DNA of 64,000 nt from Clostridium sp. AM58-1XD (GCF_003464085.1 NZ_QSDR01000006.1:1-64000); one strand, 5' to 3'. Shown: positions 1-9,794, counted from the first letter of the stretch. Numbers and translations are program-made. The notes: generated by a model not told the origin, from the sequence alone.

Positions 1-96
1 ATAAGAATTTTTCAGGGTTTTACATACTGTTTAATCTTCAATTTTCAAGGTTCTTTTGTCTGTTTCTGTCGGCTGTTTTTTTCAGCGACGCGTTAT

Positions 97-125
97 ATCT
101 TATCATAACCGATCGACCTTGTCAA
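97..125 (-). promoter_or_regulatory. Strong promoter P2 of a putative rRNA operon, reading left
   Basis: On the minus strand a perfect -35 TTGACA (120-125) is followed by a 17-base spacer and -10 TAAGAT (97-102). The transcript would leave the window at position 1. The downstream leader contains ACCTTGAAAATTGAAG, a type of sequence I associate with Clostridia 16S leaders, so an rRNA operon just outside the window is inferred. Confidence 0.7.
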
Positions 126-203
126 CAACTTTTTGAAACTTTTTTTCGAAGCTCTTTTACAAGATTCTTCTTTTGTTTGCCCCGTTTTTGTGAGGCGAAT
201 ATT

Positions 204-232
204 ATAATATCAAAGGCCAGCCTAAAAGTCAA
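204..232 (-). promoter_or_regulatory. Strong promoter P1 of a putative rRNA operon, reading left
   Basis: Minus-strand -35 TTGACT (227-232), 17-base spacer, -10 TATTAT (204-209), about 107 bases upstream of the second promoter. Tandem strong promoters of this kind are typical of rRNA operons. The downstream gene is not visible. Positions 240-353 are A/T-rich and I see no gene there. Confidence 0.65.
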
Positions 233-353
233 CAACTTTTTTCATTTATTTTGTAAAATTTCCATTTTTTACCTTTTATCGTTAAATTATGAAAGATTGA
301 GGCGATATTTCCCATTTTACGTTACTGCATTTTGAGCTGATCACTGAGGAAAT

Positions 354-400
354 ATGGACTCTTTGCCTTTGCATTGCCGCTGCAAAGGCGAAGAGTCCAT
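354..400 (-). terminator. Hairpin downstream of the histidine kinase gene
   Basis: Nearly perfect inverted repeat: left arm 354-372, right arm 382-400, one G-T pair, loop of 9 bases. It lies 39 bases beyond the kinase stop codon. There is no good T-run on either side, so terminator function is probable by position only. Confidence 0.45.
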
Positions 401-438
401 TCTCCGTTCGCTACCTGTCGGACAGAGCTATTATTTTT

Positions 439-1949
439 TTATTCCATTCTTCCGTCCAGAGTAAACCAGAATTCTACGCCGCCGTCCAGATTCCTGGCCC
501 CGCACTCTTTATTGTGGGAATCCATAATCGCCTTTACGATCGAAAGGCCAATACCGCTTCCGCCGTATTCTCTCGTCCTCGCCTTATCCACTTTAAAAAA
601 CTTCGTCCACAGTTTCGGAATATCCTCATCTGGTATACAGTTTCCCGAATTGATAACAGATACCCTTACGTCCTCTCCCTCTCTGGAAACCGTTATTCTG
701 ATTTTCTTGTCGCCTGACAAATGATTAAGAGCATTGCTGAGATAATTTGTAACCACTTCTTCTATTTTAAATTCATCCGCCCAGACGAGAATCGGTCCTT
801 CTGCAAGAAATTCCACACTGGCTTCCTTTTGCTGCAGAAGAATTTCTGCCGACGCAAGAACACCTTTGATCAATGCCGTAATATCAAAGCATTCCATAAC
901 GGGCGCATTTTCACCGAATTCCAGCGCTGACAGATCCAGAAGCTGGCGTACCATCTTGTTCATCTTATTAGCCTCGTCCACAATGACGCTGCAATAATAA
1001 TCCCTGCTCTCCGGATCTTCACACATTCCCTCGCTGAGTCCTTCCGCATATCCCTGTATCAGGCAATCGGCGTCTTCAGTTCATGGGATACATTCGAAAT
1101 AAATTCTTTTCTCATCTCATCGATTTGTATTTTTTCATTAATATCTTTTTGAAGCTCGTTATTAGCCGATTTCAGTTCGCCAATCGTCTCCTTTAGCTTT
1201 TCGGAAAGGCTGTTCATGCTGTGGCCCAATACTCCGATTTCATCCTTCTCCCGCCCGGTATACTTTGCATCAAAGTCCAGATTCGACATCTGAACGGAAA
1301 GCTTTGCCAGATCCATGATCGGAGATGTAATTCGTCTCGTCGTCACATAAATTATTATTGCACTGACAAATAAAGCAATTAAACCTACATATCCCAGGAA
1401 ACGGTTGGACAGGGCCACGCTTTCCCATATACTGGCAAGAGGCGTCGACATAATAAATAACGTCCGTCCGTCCGAGAAAAATCCCATAGACTCCAGGTAA
1501 GCGGTATCTGTCCTTGGATTATAATATCTCCTGACCTCATAATTGTCCTCCCGGACCATAACTTCCGATCTCGCTTTTTCAGGTTCATTCATCATGTATC
1601 TCCTGATCTTTTCGGCAAGATAGTCTCTGTCTCGTGCGGAGGAAATAATAATATTTCCATTTGTACTGTCCATCAGAACGATCGTCGTATTATACTTTTC
1701 TCCAAATTCCCTGAGTATCATGGACAATTCATCCGCGTCTTCATTTTCGGAATATGGTTCCAGTTCCGACTGCCTTTTATCATACAGCTCTGTATTGATC
1801 CGATCATATGCAGTTTCCAGATTTTTGACTTTATCATTGATATAAAAGTCTTCCAACAACCAGTTATTTACGCCCCAAATGGCAAGGAGTATGATCGTCA
1901 TCAACCCGCCGAAGACGAATATGAATCTCGTTCTGATCGAATGTTTCAT
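439..1949 (-). CDS. Membrane sensor histidine kinase (frameshifted)
   Basis: The sensor kinase partner of the response regulator just upstream; its start overlaps the regulator stop by four bases. The first fragment (1059-1949) has a membrane segment at about residues 9-30, an extracytoplasmic sensor region, a second membrane segment at about 184-204, a HAMP linker and the H box VSHELKTPIA with phospho-acceptor His289. The frame breaks right after the H box at about 1062: restoring one C (GCCTG to GCCCTG) continues into fragment 439-1026, which carries the N box (NYLSNALNH) and the G-box ATP site. The restored protein is 503 residues. Signal unknown. The break is probably a sequencing indel, but true inactivation cannot be excluded. 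Confidence 0.85.
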
Positions 1950-2623
1950 TCACTCACCTCGAATTTATATCCCATTCCCCAGATCGTCTTAATATACTCA
2001 CCTTTTTCTCCAAGCTTGCTTCGAAGTTTTTTCACATGTGTATCTATTGTCCTGGCGTCGCCGAAATAATCATAATTCCATACATTATTCAGTATTTTTT
2101 CTCTGGACAGTGCAATCCCCTGGTTATCAATAAAATAGCTGAGCAATTCAAATTCCTTATAGCTCAGGTCTACTGCTTTCCCGTCAATGGTCACCTGATG
2201 CGCAGCTTTGTCCACTTCAATTCCGCCCACTTCCGCTACTCCGGCAGAAACTACGTTGCTTCTTCTAAGAATTGCCTCCACACGGGCAACCAGAATCTTT
2301 GGACTAAATGGTTTTGAAATATACTCATCTACGCCCAGATTAAATCCCTGCAGCTCATCCCGTTCTTCACTCTTTGCCGTCAGCATGATCATCGGTACCT
2401 GGGAATATTTGCGGATCGTCCGGCAGACCTCCCATCCGTCCATTTTTGGCATCATCACATCCAGAATAATCAGTGAAATGTCTTTCTGACTGAAAAACAG
2501 ATCTACCGCTTCTTCTCCATCTCCTGCCTCAATTACGATATATCCCTTAATCGTCAGAAAGTCCTTTACCAGCTTTCTCATCCTGGCCTCATCATCTACA
2601 ACAAGCACCTTTAATGGCTCCAT
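1946..2623 (-). CDS. OmpR/PhoB-family response regulator
   Basis: DNA-binding response regulator of 225 residues. The receiver domain (about 5-118) has the acidic pair D10/D11, phospho-acceptor D55 in LIILDVMM and the conserved K104 (ISKPF). A winged helix of OmpR type occupies about 130-222 and ends in WGMGYKF. The start has a clear GGAGGAAG site. It is co-transcribed with the kinase gene and presumably phosphorylated by it. The regulated genes cannot be told from the window; uppP next door is the nearest candidate. Confidence 0.92.
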   Translation of the reverse strand: MEPLKVLVVDDEARMRKLVKDFLTIKGYIVIEAGDGEEAVDLFFSQKDISLIILDVMMPKMDGWEVCRTIRKYSQVPMIMLTAKSEERDELQGFNLGVDEYISKPFSPKILVARVEAILRRSNVVSAGVAEVGGIEVDKAAHQVTIDGKAVDLSYKEFELLSYFIDNQGIALSREKILNNVWNYDYFGDARTIDTHVKKLRSKLGEKGEYIKTIWGMGYKFEVSE

Positions 2624-2798
2624 CTCTCTTCCTCCATTCCTTATGCCTATTCCTGTTTCCTGTATTCTAACAGATAATTTACGTAAATTCTATAAGTTCA
2701 CACTTATTTCATTAATTCCCTCAGCCGCCTTCCGTTATAACCAAAACAGCAAAAACCTTATCATTTCACAAGAGCACTTTCCTCTTGGAATAAAAATA

Positions 2799-2834
2799 CG
2801 GCTCCCGCAGTCATGTGTCCATGCGCGAAAGCCG
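2799..2834 (-). terminator. Terminator of the uppP transcript
   Basis: Minus-strand hairpin with CGGCT/AGCCG closing arms (2830-2834 and 2799-2803), further pairing inside, followed by TATTTTTA (2791-2798). It begins 33 bases after the uppP stop. Confidence 0.6.
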
Positions 2835-2867
2835 ATCTTTCCTAAAAACCATATTCATCTTGAAGTC

Positions 2868-3728
2868 CTATGCAGCGGCTGCCATCCCGGCCAGTGCATT
2901 GATCCCGAAATAAGCGAGTACGATAATACCCAGCACGATTCTGTAATAACCGAAGAACCGGAAGTCATTGTTCTTAATATAACTCATTAAAAACTTGATT
3001 GAATAAACAGATACGATAAATGCCACGATCATTCCGAATATGAGGTAAAACACCTGTGCCCCATCAAACCCGGATCCTCCCTTTAAATAAACCACCATTT
3101 TCAGAAAACTGGCCCCAAACATAATCGGAATGCCCAGGAAGAAGGAAAATTCCGCTGCCACGCCCCTGGAACAGCCAAGAAGCATTGCTCCAAGAATTGT
3201 CACGCCTGATCTGGACGTGCCCGGAATCATGGCCAATACCTGCAAAAAGCCAATGTAAAGCGCCGTCTGGTATGAAATCTGACCTACCCGGGTCACCTCA
3301 AAGCTTACAGTCTCATTTCTCTTTTCCAGTATGATAAAGAAGACTCCATAAAGAATCAGCATAGACGCAATTACATACGCATTGTCCATCAGTACCTTAT
3401 CGATCCAGTCATTGAGAGCAAGGCCGAATATCATCGCAGGAATACACGCTACGATAATCTTCAGCCACAGTATGACCGTTGCCCGTTTCTGAGCTGCTTT
3501 TTTCCTTGGAGAAAATGGATTCAGCTTGTGGAAATACATCACTACGACAGCCAGTATTGCTCCCAGCTGAATTACCACGTTAAACATGTTGACAAATTCA
3601 TCCGGCTGCTTGAACTGAATGATCTGGTTCACTATGATCAAATGCCCCGTACTGCTTATAGGGAGCCATTCCGTAAACCCTTCTACGATTCCAAGCACCA
3701 GCACTTTCAAGATTTCAATGATACTCAT
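2868..3728 (-). CDS. uppP: Undecaprenyl-diphosphatase (BacA/UppP)
   Basis: Integral membrane enzyme that dephosphorylates undecaprenyl pyrophosphate to recycle the lipid carrier of wall synthesis; overexpression is known to give bacitracin resistance. 286 residues. It shows both family signatures: EGFTEWLPISSTGH near residues 16-29 and PGTSRSGVTI near 170, plus about eight hydrophobic segments. It starts 16 bases after the ung stop and is followed by a terminator, so it is probably last in a hisHF-ung-uppP transcript. Confidence 0.95.
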   Translation of the reverse strand: MSIIEILKVLVLGIVEGFTEWLPISSTGHLIIVNQIIQFKQPDEFVNMFNVVIQLGAILAVVVMYFHKLNPFSPRKKAAQKRATVILWLKIIVACIPAMIFGLALNDWIDKVLMDNAYVIASMLILYGVFFIILEKRNETVSFEVTRVGQISYQTALYIGFLQVLAMIPGTSRSGVTILGAMLLGCSRGVAAEFSFFLGIPIMFGASFLKMVVYLKGGSGFDGAQVFYLIFGMIVAFIVSVYSIKFLMSYIKNNDFRFFGYYRIVLGIIVLAYFGINALAGMAAAA

Positions 3729-3744
3729 CGTTTCTCAACCTCTC

Positions 3745-4419
3745 CTATACATTTTCTATCTGCCAGTCAATAGGCTCTATCTGATTCTTCTCAAGATATT
3801 CATTCGTTTTGCTGAAAGGCCTGCTGCCAAAAAATCCACGGTTTGCCGACAGCGGGCTTGGATGAGGCGCTTCTAAGATCAGATGCTTTGGATTTGTCAG
3901 CATAATCTTTTTACTTCTGGCCGGTCCGCCCCATAGGATAAATACCATCGGTCTGTCCTGATCATTCAGAATCTTAATCGCTGCATCCGTAAACTCTTCC
4001 CAGCCGATTCCACGGTGGGAATTTGCCTGATGCGCCCGTACCGTCAGTACCGTATTTAACAGCATAACACCCTGATCCGCCCATTTTTTCAAGTAACCGT
4101 TATTTGGAATATAGCAGCCCAGGTCATCATGCAGCTCCTGATAGATATTGACAAGAGAAGGCGGCACTTCCACGTCCGGTTTAACGGAAAAGCAGAGCCC
4201 GTGAGCCTGACCTACATTATGATAAGGATCCTGCCCAAGAATTACTACCTTCACATTCGACAGCGGAGTAAATGCAAATGCATTAAATATATCATCCGGA
4301 TTCGGAAAAATCTTCCTCGTCTCATATTCATGTTTTACCGTTTCATACAGTTTTTTATAATAAGGCTTTCTGAATTCACCGCTCAGCGGCAAAAGCCAGT
4401 CGTTTTCAATTGCAGCCAT
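3745..4419 (-). CDS. ung: Uracil-DNA glycosylase (family 1)
   Basis: Base-excision repair enzyme removing uracil from DNA. 224 residues, normal for the family. Motif A GQDPYH with catalytic Asp64 is present, as is the DNA-intercalating loop HPSPLSANRGFFGSRPF near the C-terminus with its catalytic His. Located between hisF (57 bases upstream) and uppP (16 bases downstream). Confidence 0.97.
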   Translation of the reverse strand: MAAIENDWLLPLSGEFRKPYYKKLYETVKHEYETRKIFPNPDDIFNAFAFTPLSNVKVVILGQDPYHNVGQAHGLCFSVKPDVEVPPSLVNIYQELHDDLGCYIPNNGYLKKWADQGVMLLNTVLTVRAHQANSHRGIGWEEFTDAAIKILNDQDRPMVFILWGGPARSKKIMLTNPKHLILEAPHPSPLSANRGFFGSRPFSKTNEYLEKNQIEPIDWQIENV

Positions 4420-4476
4420 ATCATTTTCCTTTCGTCTTTTATTTCATACGATCTTTTATACAATTATGCAGCCTTA

Positions 4477-5238
4477 TTACAGCCGAACAGAAATCCCCCG
4501 TCCTCTCAGGTATTTCTTTAATTCGCTGATCTCTAGCTCCTTGTAATGAAACAGCGAAGCTGCAAGTACTGCGTCGGTTTTCCCTCTGGTCAGGGCATCG
4601 TAAAAATGTTCTTTCGTCCCTGCTCCACCTGAGGCGATTACAGGAACTGATACGTTGTCTGCTACGGCTGCATTCAGTTCATTGTCATATCCTGCCTTAG
4701 TGCCGTCACAGTCCATGCTTGTCAGAAGAATTTCCCCAGCCCCCATCCGGTCCGCTCTCATCGCCCACTCTACAGCATCCAGGCCGGTGTCGATACGGCC
4801 TCCGTTTTTATAGACATTCCAGCCGCTTCCATCCTCCCGCCTTCTGGCGTCAATTGCGACGACGACACACTGTCTGCCGAATTTATCTGCTGCTTCGCTA
4901 ATCAGTTCCGGACGGTTGATTGCTGAAGAATTGATAGAAATCTTATCCGCTCCTTCTCTCAGCAGCGTGCGGAAGTCGTCTACTGTACGGATGCCTCCCC
5001 CGACAGTAAATGGTATAAACACCTGCTCCGCCACTTTTCTCACCATATCTACAACCGTATTTCTTGCATCGGAAGAAGCCGTAATATCAAGAAACACCAG
5101 TTCATCAGCGCCCGCCAGATCGTATGCCTTTGCAATCTCCACCGGGTCGCCGGCATCCCTTAAATTAACGAAATTCACTCCTTTAACCACCCTGCCGTCA
5201 TTGACATCCAGACATGGAATAATTCTCTTTGTAAACAT
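4477..5238 (-). CDS. hisF: Imidazole glycerol phosphate synthase, cyclase subunit
   Basis: Histidine biosynthesis: uses ammonia supplied by HisH to convert PRFAR to imidazole glycerol phosphate and AICAR. 253 residues, a TIM barrel. It has the N-terminal catalytic Asp11 in [15 protein letters not shown], the second catalytic Asp in VVVAIDARR, and phosphate-binding glycines in GGGIRT and ASGGAG. It follows hisH by 86 bases. The other his genes are not in the window. Confidence 0.97.
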   Translation of the reverse strand: MFTKRIIPCLDVNDGRVVKGVNFVNLRDAGDPVEIAKAYDLAGADELVFLDITASSDARNTVVDMVRKVAEQVFIPFTVGGGIRTVDDFRTLLREGADKISINSSAINRPELISEAADKFGRQCVVVAIDARRREDGSGWNVYKNGGRIDTGLDAVEWAMRADRMGAGEILLTSMDCDGTKAGYDNELNAAVADNVSVPVIASGGAGTKEHFYDALTRGKTDAVLAASLFHYKELEISELKKYLRGRGISVRL

Positions 5239-5324
5239 CCGGTTCCTCCTATGTAATGTTCAGGTATGCCTCTGGAAGCAGCCGGAGGCCCCACTGTCAT
5301 CTGCCGTTTTCATTTCGCTCATAT

Positions 5325-5930
5325 TCAATCCGTTATAAAATTCTTCAGTATTTTAAGACCTGTTTCACCGCTCTTCTCCGGATGAAACTGGCAGGCAAAT
5401 ACATTGCCCCGCTCTACAGCAGCATGGATGTGCGTACTGTATTCTGCTGAAGCAGCCACGATCGACTCATCGCCTGCCTGCAGATAATAGGAATGAACGA
5501 AATAAACGTACGCTCCTGATTCTATCCCCGCAAACATCTTTGTCCCTTCCTTTATATCCAGTGAGTTCCAGCCCATATGCGGAATCTTAAGCCCTGGACA
5601 GTCCGGAATTTTCACGATTCTGCCTGGAAGGATCGAAAGCCCGCGGACACCTGGGCATTCTTCACTGCTTTCAAACAGAAGCTGCAGCCCAAGGCATATT
5701 CCCAAGAGGGGAATATTTCTGTCCGTCACTTCCCGGATCACATCCGTAAGTCCGTATTGGTTCAGCTTTTCCATGGCATCGCCGAAAGAGCCGACACCAG
5801 GAAGAATCACCTTGTCAGCCTTTAATATCTCTTCTCTGTTTCTCGTTATAACCGGCGTCTCCCCAAGAGCTTTCAGCGCTTTTTCTACACTGCGCAAGTT
5901 GCCGGCATCATAGTCTATCATCGCAATCAT
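5325..5930 (-). CDS. hisH: Imidazole glycerol phosphate synthase, glutamine amidotransferase subunit
   Basis: Class I glutamine amidotransferase that delivers ammonia to HisF. The start at 5930 ([12 protein letters not shown]) is chosen because the open frame further upstream encodes no family sequence and AGGCGG precedes this ATG; it gives 201 residues, the usual size. The catalytic triad is visible: Cys79 in LLGICLGLQ, and His and Glu in QFHPEKSG. The 216 bases upstream hold a small hairpin (5984-6005) but no gene that I can support. Confidence 0.95.
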   Translation of the reverse strand: MIAMIDYDAGNLRSVEKALKALGETPVITRNREEILKADKVILPGVGSFGDAMEKLNQYGLTDVIREVTDRNIPLLGICLGLQLLFESSEECPGVRGLSILPGRIVKIPDCPGLKIPHMGWNSLDIKEGTKMFAGIESGAYVYFVHSYYLQAGDESIVAASAEYSTHIHAAVERGNVFACQFHPEKSGETGLKILKNFITD

Positions 5931-6146
5931 ATTTACACCGCCTGTCGCTGATCTGTTGTCTTTTGTAGTTCGTCCGTTCCCGCATGGCTGCCACTGATCA
6001 GCCATGGCGTACCTCGATTCCGCTCCGCTCCATCTCGTTCGCGGGCTGCGCCCTATGAAATAATCTATAAGCATATCCCCTTACGTGCCAGCACGACGGA
6101 TATTTACTTATACCTTATTTCACATGGCTTATTGTATACGCGCATT

Positions 6147-6800
6147 TTACCATATTGTTGGGGATTTCTCAATAAATTCAACGGAATCACTCCTAATTCC
6201 TTCTGCTTTATCCCTGAGTTCCTCTGATATCTGATAGAAAGTCTCATGAACTCTGTACATATGCGCCTTCTTATTGAAAAATACGGTCTTTTCAAATGGC
6301 CAGCGGATCACTCCGGGAAGCTGAAATCCAACTCCCAGTTCCAGCACTGTTAAATCCCTGTTCAGTGTTCCGGACAGCCATTTCGTATAAGCGGTCCATT
6401 GGGGAAGATATCCTTCTTCAATATATGCCTCTGCCTTAATTGTATTCGAAATCAGCGGCGCACCACAGTGGGGGCACACTCCGTCCTGTACTTCCCCCTC
6501 TTCCCAGATATCCTTTGTACACGCCTTTTCACACTGGAACCAGTGCACGTTGCCGCACGGAGCCACAATCCTGCTATGATCCAGGCTGCTTTCAAATATT
6601 TTCCCGTCCGTATTCATCGTCACGATAAAGTAATCTTTTCCATTCAGCAGCTTCCCCAGCGCCTCATATGCCGCCATAATGTCCGGCCGTCTCCCGATGC
6701 TCCATTCCTCACCAATGCCGACCAGCACCTTATGCACGCGTTTTACTCCGTCAATACGCTTCAAAAGATCTTCTTCCTGTAATCTGCACTCATTATCCAT
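6147..6800 (-). CDS. Sirtuin-like zinc-binding protein with altered catalytic position
   Basis: 217 residues with the layout of a Sir2 Rossmann/zinc fold: GIGEEW near 28-33 in place of the usual GAGIS loop, TMNTDG (62-66) matching the NAD-binding TQNxD motif, then a four-Cys zinc ribbon (C90, C94, C109, C112) and LELGVGFQLPG (153-163) matching the late GTS/G-rich motif. In canonical sirtuins the motif before the ribbon is HG with the catalytic His; here it reads PCGNVH, so Cys82 occupies that position. Class M sirtuins that work with macrodomain proteins also lack a canonical His, but no macrodomain gene is beside it. Function not assigned. Confidence 0.65.
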   Translation of the reverse strand: MDNECRLQEEDLLKRIDGVKRVHKVLVGIGEEWSIGRRPDIMAAYEALGKLLNGKDYFIVTMNTDGKIFESSLDHSRIVAPCGNVHWFQCEKACTKDIWEEGEVQDGVCPHCGAPLISNTIKAEAYIEEGYLPQWTAYTKWLSGTLNRDLTVLELGVGFQLPGVIRWPFEKTVFFNKKAHMYRVHETFYQISEELRDKAEGIRSDSVEFIEKSPTIW

Positions 6801-6824
6801 TTAAGCCTTCACCTTCTGTATATC

Positions 6825-8027
6825 TTATTTTTCGTCGCAAACCTGGAATATATAGAATTTCAGATAATAAGACTCATCCGCCGCCCACAGGATCGGATGA
6901 TCCGCCGCCTGCGTCCTGTACTCTACCTGGCGCAGCCGCTTGTGGCTTCCTGCAGCGGCTTCCCGTATTGTTTTTCCAAACAGCTCCGGGTCCATAAAGT
7001 GGGAGCAGGAACAGGTTGCAAGATAACCGCCGTCTTTCACCAGCTTCATTCCACGCAGATTGATTTCTCTGTATCCTTTTACCGCATTTTTAATCGACGC
7101 TCTGGATTTCGTGAATGCCGGAGGATCCAAAATCACCACATCAAATTTCTCCCCCTCCGCTTCCAGCTGGGGAAGTAGTTCAAAAACATCGGCACATACG
7201 AACTTCACCCGGTCGGAAAGCCCGTTCAGCTGGGCATTTTCTCTGGCCTGATTCACCCCCAGCTCTGACGCATCAACACCGAGAACAGACGACGCTCCGG
7301 CAACACCTGCGTTCAGGGCAAAGGAGCCTGTATGGGTAAAGCAGTCCAGTACCTTTTTTCCGCGGCACAGGCGCTGGATTGCCAGACGGTTGTATTTCTG
7401 GTCCAGGAAAAATCCGGTTTTCTGTCCATCCTGTACATCTACAATATATTTTACACCATTCTCAATCATCTCTACCTTTGTGTCAAATGGTTCTCCGATA
7501 AATCCTTTATGCCGTTCCATGCCCTCCTGCAGGCGCACCTTGGCATCGCTTCTTTCATAAATGCCCCGGACCGTAATGCCGTCCTCAGCCATAACCTTCT
7601 TCAGCTTTTCCAGGATCACCGGTTTCCAACGGTCAATGCCCAGCGCCAGAGATTCCACGACAAGGACATCTGCAAATTTATCTATGACAATTCCCGGAAG
7701 AAAGTCAGCTTCTCCAAAAATCACCCGGCAGCTGGACGTATCTACCGTATTCTTCCTATACTCCCAGGCGTTTCTGACGCGCATCTCGATAAAATTCTCA
7801 TCAATAACAACATTCTTTTTTCTGGACATCATGCGGACCGTTATTTTGGAGTTCGTATTGATAAATCCGTGCCCAAGGCAGTATCCGTCGAAATCTTCAA
7901 CGGTCACCATATCCCCATTCTGGAAATCTCCCGTGATTTTGTCGATCTCATTATCATAGATCCACATGCCTCCAGCCTTAAGCGCACGGGCTTCACCCTT
8001 TTTTACATGTACAACTGCTGTCTCCAT
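6825..8027 (-). CDS. rlmI: Class I SAM-dependent rRNA methyltransferase, RlmI-like
   Basis: Predicted 23S rRNA (cytosine-5) methyltransferase of the YccW/RlmI family. 400 residues. A PUA-like RNA-binding domain fills about 1-75 (the GGMWIYDNEI stretch), then an EEHEE-type subdomain, then the Rossmann methyltransferase from about 200, with motif I in VLDCFTHTGSFALNAG and motif IV in ILDPPAFTKS. Whether it methylates the same base as E. coli RlmI cannot be read from sequence. It starts 34 bases after the upstream isomerase gene ends. Confidence 0.88.
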   Translation of the reverse strand: METAVVHVKKGEARALKAGGMWIYDNEIDKITGDFQNGDMVTVEDFDGYCLGHGFINTNSKITVRMMSRKKNVVIDENFIEMRVRNAWEYRKNTVDTSSCRVIFGEADFLPGIVIDKFADVLVVESLALGIDRWKPVILEKLKKVMAEDGITVRGIYERSDAKVRLQEGMERHKGFIGEPFDTKVEMIENGVKYIVDVQDGQKTGFFLDQKYNRLAIQRLCRGKKVLDCFTHTGSFALNAGVAGASSVLGVDASELGVNQARENAQLNGLSDRVKFVCADVFELLPQLEAEGEKFDVVILDPPAFTKSRASIKNAVKGYREINLRGMKLVKDGGYLATCSCSHFMDPELFGKTIREAAAGSHKRLRQVEYRTQAADHPILWAADESYYLKFYIFQVCDEK

Positions 8028-8061
8028 CTGTTTCTCCTCTAATCCATGTGTATTTTCAATA

Positions 8062-8847
8062 CTACGCCTTCTGCATGCCGCACAGCTCTCTCAGCAGGCG
8101 GATGGATCCGGCAGCCTCTTCGTCCACGGAACCGGAGAACGCCTCAATGCTGATAATACCGTCATATCCCAAAGATTTCAGTTTTTCTATAAATTCCTCA
8201 TATCTCGCTCTGTAATTCGGAAGAATCCCTCTTCGTTCCGTTCCTTCCAGCTGAGCCATATGTACATGACCGATCAGGGACGGCTCCTGATCCAGATCCA
8301 GCAGAAATTCCCGGTTGACTTCCATGTGATATAAATCGCATACCATCATGACATTTTCCATATTGACCTTCTTCACCAGCTCCACACCATGGTTCCAGGT
8401 CAGGCCGTAATTTCCTTCTGTAGGGTTTAAGTGTTCCCAGAAAATTTTAATTCCATAAGGAGCAGACTCTTCTCCAAATATAGACAGAAATTCCTCCGCC
8501 TGCGAATCAGCCAGTGGGACGTTGTAGCCGTACGGGAGCCTTCGCGAAGCTGGAGAACCGATTCCAATTCCGCTTATTCCCAGCTGTCCGCCGACGGCAC
8601 AAAGCTTTTTCGCATATTCTCTGGCTGTTTCCTCAGAGTAGTTTTCCCCTACAATAGCAATCTCTCCGGGCACGGCAGAATTAAATCCACAGCACTTTAC
8701 ACGTCCTGTTTTCAGCGTCTTTTCCATTTCATTGAGTTTAGACTTTTCGAGTCCCACCACCTCACGGCCAGCAAGTTCAATATAGTCGTATCCCAGCTGA
8801 TCCAGGAGAGGGTAATTATCAAATGATGTACAATATCCAAATTTCAT
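8062..8847 (-). CDS. Sugar phosphate isomerase/epimerase family TIM barrel
   Basis: 261-residue member of the AP-endonuclease-2-like TIM-barrel family. It has the metal-ligand pattern of that family: Glu in IFWEHLNP, Asp/His in VCDLYHMEV, His in IGHVHMAQLEG and a final Glu in ISIEAFSG. Substrate unknown. It lies 171 bases downstream of the nucleoside operon, separated by a terminator-like hairpin, so co-regulation is uncertain. Confidence 0.8.
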   Translation of the reverse strand: MKFGYCTSFDNYPLLDQLGYDYIELAGREVVGLEKSKLNEMEKTLKTGRVKCCGFNSAVPGEIAIVGENYSEETAREYAKKLCAVGGQLGISGIGIGSPASRRLPYGYNVPLADSQAEEFLSIFGEESAPYGIKIFWEHLNPTEGNYGLTWNHGVELVKKVNMENVMMVCDLYHMEVNREFLLDLDQEPSLIGHVHMAQLEGTERRGILPNYRARYEEFIEKLKSLGYDGIISIEAFSGSVDEEAAGSIRLLRELCGMQKA

Positions 8848-8971
8848 CGTTGCACCTCCGCATTTTATCTGTTTAACAGTATAACGTATTTTTTATCTAT
8901 ATTCAAATATTTTAATCTGTCATTCGAAGATCTGAATTTCGTCCGGCCGCTTTCCCTGCAGCAAAAACGAA

Positions 8972-9009
8972 GGCGCTGCAAAAGAAAACTGATTTCCCCT
9001 TGCAGCACC
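8972..9009 (-). terminator. Terminator after the nucleoside operon; GGCGCTGCAA repeat family
   Basis: Hairpin with arms GGCGCTGCAA (8972-8981) and TTGCAGCACC (9000-9009), followed on the minus strand by TTCGTTTTTGC. It starts 10 bases after the uridine phosphorylase stop. Related inverted repeats occur at 36971-37077, 53727-53779 and 56418-56476. Confidence 0.7.
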
Positions 9010-9018
9010 CTTACCTTG

Positions 9019-9789
9019 TTAACTATTCTCTTTATCAAACCGGCTGATCGCTTCCAGGACGACCTTGATTTCATCATCCCAGCCCTGTACCAGCCCTGTA
9101 TTGACCGTCTCATAAACCACGTCTGCCGTGACGAGATTACCGGATACGGCGCTGATCATGGCTCCCTTCTTTTTGCGGCGATGGCATACCGTATAGAGGG
9201 CGGAGCTCTCCATTTCCACATTCAGACAGCCCAGCTTGGACAGCTTTTCAATCCATTCCGGAGTCTCTCCATAGAACGCATCATCTGATGCATTGATGCC
9301 GTAAAAAATCCGGCCGCTCACTTCGTCCTTCATATCCCTTGCCGTGTCCAGAAGAACTCTCGTCAGATCGAAATCAGGTACGGCCGGAAATACATCCGGA
9401 ACGTAGAACCTGGATGTACCTTCATTCTTCATGGAACCGGTGGAAATCACCAGATCGCCGATGCCGATGCCTTCCTGAAGGGCCGCAGTGCTGCCGATCC
9501 GAATCAGGCATTCCGCACCGATATTGATCAGCTCTTCCGCAGCGATCGCCGTAGATGGGCAGCCCATTCCCGTGGACGTAACGGAAACCTTTACTCCTTT
9601 GTAATATCCCGTATAAGTGCGGTGTTCCCTGTTATGGGCTACAAGCTTCGCGTCGTCCAGGTACTTCGCTACGATATCCGATCTGGCCGGGTCGCCTGGG
9701 AGAAGCACATATTTTCCAATATCGCCAGGTTCCAGATGGATATGATACTGTCTTTTCCCAATTGTTTTTTCATCTTTATTTAATGACAT
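9019..9789 (-). CDS. udp: Nucleoside phosphorylase, uridine phosphorylase type
   Basis: Phosphorolytic cleavage of a nucleoside to base and (deoxy)ribose-1-phosphate. 256 residues of the PNP_UDP_1 family, with the N-terminal phosphate-binding LLPGDPARSD, the GMGCPST glycine loop, RIGSTAAL and NVEMESSALYTV, the ribose-binding segment. Uridine is the likeliest substrate by overall resemblance. Last gene of the transporter operon, 5 bases after the permease gene. Confidence 0.88.
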   Translation of the reverse strand: MSLNKDEKTIGKRQYHIHLEPGDIGKYVLLPGDPARSDIVAKYLDDAKLVAHNREHRTYTGYYKGVKVSVTSTGMGCPSTAIAAEELINIGAECLIRIGSTAALQEGIGIGDLVISTGSMKNEGTSRFYVPDVFPAVPDFDLTRVLLDTARDMKDEVSGRIFYGINASDDAFYGETPEWIEKLSKLGCLNVEMESSALYTVCHRRKKKGAMISAVSGNLVTADVVYETVNTGLVQGWDDEIKVVLEAISRFDKENS

Positions 9790-9794
9790 AAGCG

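Noticed and set aside
1..438. Coding sequence at the left edge
   Set aside because: Only short frames exist (for example 374-724 on the plus strand, antisense to the kinase gene); the promoters explain the region better.
5931..6074. 48-codon N-terminal extension of HisH
   Set aside because: Contains an inverted repeat and no family sequence; the ATG at 5930 has a ribosome site and gives the normal 201 residues.
8865..9113. 82-codon minus-strand frame downstream of the nucleoside phosphorylase
   Set aside because: Overlaps the end of the phosphorylase gene in another frame and runs through a terminator hairpin; Arg/Ser-rich, no family resemblance.
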